A stretch of DNA of 32,620 bases from Sphaeroforma sirkka (lineage: Eukaryota > Opisthokonta > Ichthyosporea > Ichthyophonida). Position numbers and translations under genes: made by a program. The stretch spans positions 30,001 to 62,620 of the forward strand of contig LUCW03001706.1 in assembly GCA_001586965.3 (NCBI GenBank). The letters are read 5' to 3'. The notes below the pieces were generated by a model, which searched no databases, was not told the DNA's origin, and saw only the letters and a list, made by a program, of their open reading frames with translations. Within the stretch, counting starts at the first letter, position 1; each line of letters begins with the position of its first letter. This document shows positions 30,320 through 32,620 of the stretch, one piece after another.

Positions 30320-30995
30320 TAACACTAAGAACATTGTTCAGTTCAAAGTCGGCGATTACGTTAACATTATAAATCGAAACGCCAACGTTACCGAACTCTC
30401 TTCTAAGACGATAGGACCTTTTGTTATTTCCTACCATGATGAGAAGAGTGATACTTACGAAGTGAATAACATTGATGGTACTAGCGCAACCAATCTAGGC
30501 ACTCACCGTATCCCTACCTCCGAACTCTCATTCGCTCGCTCATTTGATTCTGATGTACCAGTTATGGAGTCACAAGTCAAAGATATAATTGACAAAACAT
30601 CCGAAGACGGTTACACTTACTACAAGACCCGTTTCATGGATGGGACAGTAGCTTGGCTAACCTCCGATGCATTTCGTGAATCTCGCGACTTTCTTCGTAT
30701 CTTTAATAAGAAATGGAATAAGCGTTTACATAAGAACACACGAGATAAACGAAAAGGGTTTCCTCAGGTGACTACAAACCCTGACGGATCTGAAATTCCC
30801 TATTTGCCACCTACTTCCTACGTGACTAAACTTTCTGATCTGCTTACCAACAGTGCAGAAAATTGTTCAAACTTACTTACTAATGAAGAACAGCCTTTGG
30901 CTATTACCTTACCAAATAATAAACGTAAGGCGCCTACATCGGAAATGGTTACTGGACCAAATACTAAACGACATAGAGTACAACATGAGTCTTGA
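30320..30995 (+). pseudogene. Integrase C-terminal GPY/F module and chromodomain-like tail
   Basis: FKVGDYVNI...SSKTIGPFVISYHD (about 30340-30440) is the GPY/F module. VMESQVKDIIDKTSEDG followed by YYKTRFMDGTVAWLTSD and FLRIFNKKW (about 30560-30720) follows the chromodomain pattern (VExIL, YLVxW, TWEP, L-I-x-F). Chromodomains at this position define chromoviruses and direct integration to particular chromatin. The last 90 residues are Lys/Asn/Ser-rich and unrecognised. Confidence 0.72.
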
Positions 30996-31121
30996 ACTCG
31001 TACATATAGGCACATACTTACTCGATAAGTCATGACCGAAACCGTTTTTACTTTGGTTTTCGCTTTACCAACTAGATCGTATCTTAACGTACGTTCGTAG
31101 TTCTAAAAGCTACTGGGGCTA

Positions 31122-31663
31122 TGTAGAAATACGGCCTCCGGTCAGTCTAAAATATCAAGATCAATTGAGATAATACATTGGTTTTTATTTGTATTTTTAA
31201 ATAATTTAGTACAAGCTCTTTTCCAATATTTCCAAAGTGTTCTAAATTCACTTTGATGGCTCCAATAGCCTGAGTATTTGGTATGACTCATCTACTTGGA
31301 CCTATTTGAGACATTAGTAGATGTAGGATATTATAAACTAAATTTTATAATCTCCGAACTACTACTTACAGATTTTGGTCCTCCCGCCAATCTCCAAAAT
31401 CCAATAAGTCTTTTCTTTTTTTAACTTTTCTTCAGATGGAACTTTAATTATATCAGCTAATGTATTAACGTGACTTACGTTATTATGTCTATTTACAAAT
31501 TAGGCAAGTGGTCATGAACATTTAGTACTTCTAGTGAAAATTATTCAAATAAGAACAGCTAGCGATCATTCTTACACAAGCTACCACTGCTAAATCCTAA
31601 CTGACTAAATTGTATTTTAGTTTAATATAGTTTGAAACCTAGTAATTTCCATCGAAGTTTACA
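31122..31663 (+). repeat. 3' LTR of the gypsy element
   Basis: 542 bp with the same ends as the 5' LTR and nearly identical where they align. After its CA end at 31663 comes TAAG and then AGTTTTGCTTTTGACATT-like RNase H sequence of the older copy, continuing the reading interrupted at 24073. Confidence 0.95.
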
Positions 31664-32620
31664 TAAGTTTTGCTTTTGACATTACACACATACCAGAGAT
31701 ACATAATCATCTTCCTGACATGCTCTCTCGACTTGTTCCTGACTACCAGAAAACAGTTAAAGAGTTATTAGCAACCGATTGGATGCATAATAAGAAATGG
31801 GTTTAACCTCACTCAATCAAGATGGGGTCCATTTACTATTGATATGTTCTGCCGCAGAGCATAACAAACAGGGTTCTGACTATAGGCCGTTGACTCCTTG
31901 ACTTATCAAAGCATAGTGTGTGGGCTAACCCACCTTGGCAACTTATTGCACAGTTGTTAAGTTATGTTAATATTACTAAGTCTATCATTACGCTGTGTTG
32001 TCCCTTGCGTAGCTTCGACCCATGGATACGTGATTTAATTAGTATGATACAACACGAGCCTATCTATGTCGACCGTGAAATCGACACGTTCTTGTATCAG
32101 GGATCCTATTCTATTAAGACGACACCTTGGAAACACACCATCGTTTGTCGCATCGGTCCTGCAGGTACCACTCAAGTGGAAACCCTCAACCGAGTTCTTA
32201 GCTAAACTAGAGGAGCTCCAAGGAGTTTGGACAAAAGCTCGAGACTCATACAACGCATGCACCCAACAAGAATACAGTCGAGGTAATGCCGATTGGGACG
32301 GCATTAGATCGTAAAAAATATGGAACTAGCTAAGGCTATGGATCAAAGACTCAAAGCTCTAAGAGAACCTGAAGCTCACACTTCAGCTACTTAAAGTGCT
32401 GTTACAAAAGAACAGCCAGGGGCTGTGAAATAACTGAAGAAGATACTTCAACAATCATCGTTGTTAATTACGTATCTCAGAAGTCTACCCCTCCTGATAC
32501 CGAAGATGCCCTATCTAACGGGACTATGGTTCATCCAGCCATACGTTACACAGATTCTGACTCACTTAGATGAGCTCGAAAGTAGAGTTAAAATAATACA
32601 TAATTTAACTCATCGACCAT
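31664..32620 (+). mobile_element. Older gypsy copy, right part (RNase H end, Dam-like domain, start of integrase)
   Basis: It aligns with 28580-29545 of the nested element from the end of RNase H (HLPDMLSRLVP) through the Dam-like domain (WANPPWQLI, ITLCCPLRS, TFLYQGSYS) to the integrase leader, then leaves the window. It is clearly more degraded than the inner copy, with several breaks. Within the Dam-like domain about 90 percent of residues agree with the inner copy. Confidence 0.93.

Larger units (their letters stand above)
24074..31663 (+). mobile_element. Ty3/gypsy (chromovirus-like) LTR retrotransposon with a Dam-like domain, nested in a sibling copy
   Basis: A 7.6-kb element bounded by two LTRs that start TGTAGAAATACGG and end TTTACA. 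TAAG flanks it at 24070-24073 and 31664-31667, consistent with a short target duplication. Internal order is gag, aspartic protease, reverse transcriptase, RNase H, Dam-like methyltransferase, integrase (zinc-binding, catalytic core, GPY/F module) and a chromodomain-like tail. RT-RH-IN order plus chromodomain places it in Ty3/gypsy. The LTRs differ by about one substitution, a few length changes in short runs and one block of about 50 bp, so insertion is recent. The coding region is nevertheless broken, with perhaps six to eight interruptions, some of which could be assembly errors. No standard tRNA primer-binding site is obvious after the 5' LTR, and the polypurine tract (around ACTGGGGCT, 31112-31120) is weak. 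Confidence 0.93.

Noticed and set aside
24074-31663. DIRS-type element (because of the methyltransferase-like domain)
   Set aside because: True LTRs with TG...CA ends, an aspartic protease, and an H2C2 plus DDE integrase are present, with no tyrosine recombinase motif.

Overview
The window is repeat-rich nuclear DNA from a eukaryote. It carries one convincing host gene (about 2803-11278) followed by roughly 20 kb of layered retroelement remains. The host gene is interrupted by 14 introns with good GT/AG borders and encodes a cathepsin C / dipeptidyl peptidase 1 homologue. Land plants lack this enzyme, while animals and many protists have it. Scattered TTTAGGG/TTTTAGGG telomere-like words suggest a lineage with plant-type telomere repeats. 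A unicellular relative of animals or another large-genome protist would fit, but this is a weak inference and I cannot name the species.

Layout. 1-2802: non-coding flank with a candidate small inverted-repeat element at the left edge, simple repeats and a 13-bp-arm hairpin. 2803-11278: the cathepsin C gene. Its 15 exons join in one consistent frame to 521 codons, with a signal peptide, an exclusion domain, a long linker and the papain-like domain with Gln, Cys, His and Asn in place. Its introns hold (TA)n/(TG)n tracts, three minisatellites (42, 47 and 47 bp) and a tandem duplication that copied the 3' part of exon 10 into intron 10. A polyadenylation signal lies 20 bp after the stop. 11304-12150: 3' flank with a large compound microsatellite.

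12150-14850: an old, heavily decayed Ty3/gypsy pol fragment on the minus strand. 14850-17815: no recognised gene; short minus-strand protein-like frames suggest another unidentified decayed element. 17815-19480: an ancient plus-strand relative of the Ty3/gypsy family seen at the right end. 19481-23950: a decayed Ty1/copia element containing a foreign 1.1-kb block and ending at a polypurine tract.

24074-31663: a Ty3/gypsy (chromovirus-like) element with two almost identical LTRs, so a recent insertion, although its coding frame is broken in several places. It sits inside the RNase H region of an older copy of the same family, which resumes at 31664 and runs off the right edge. The element's most unusual feature is a Dam-like adenine methyltransferase domain between RNase H and integrase, a module otherwise associated with DIRS-type tyrosine-recombinase retrotransposons. 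Its gag also contains an antisense tRNA-like insert.

The host gene stands alone; nothing in the window suggests functional cooperation between it and the retroelements. The right two thirds is best read as a nested landing zone for LTR elements.
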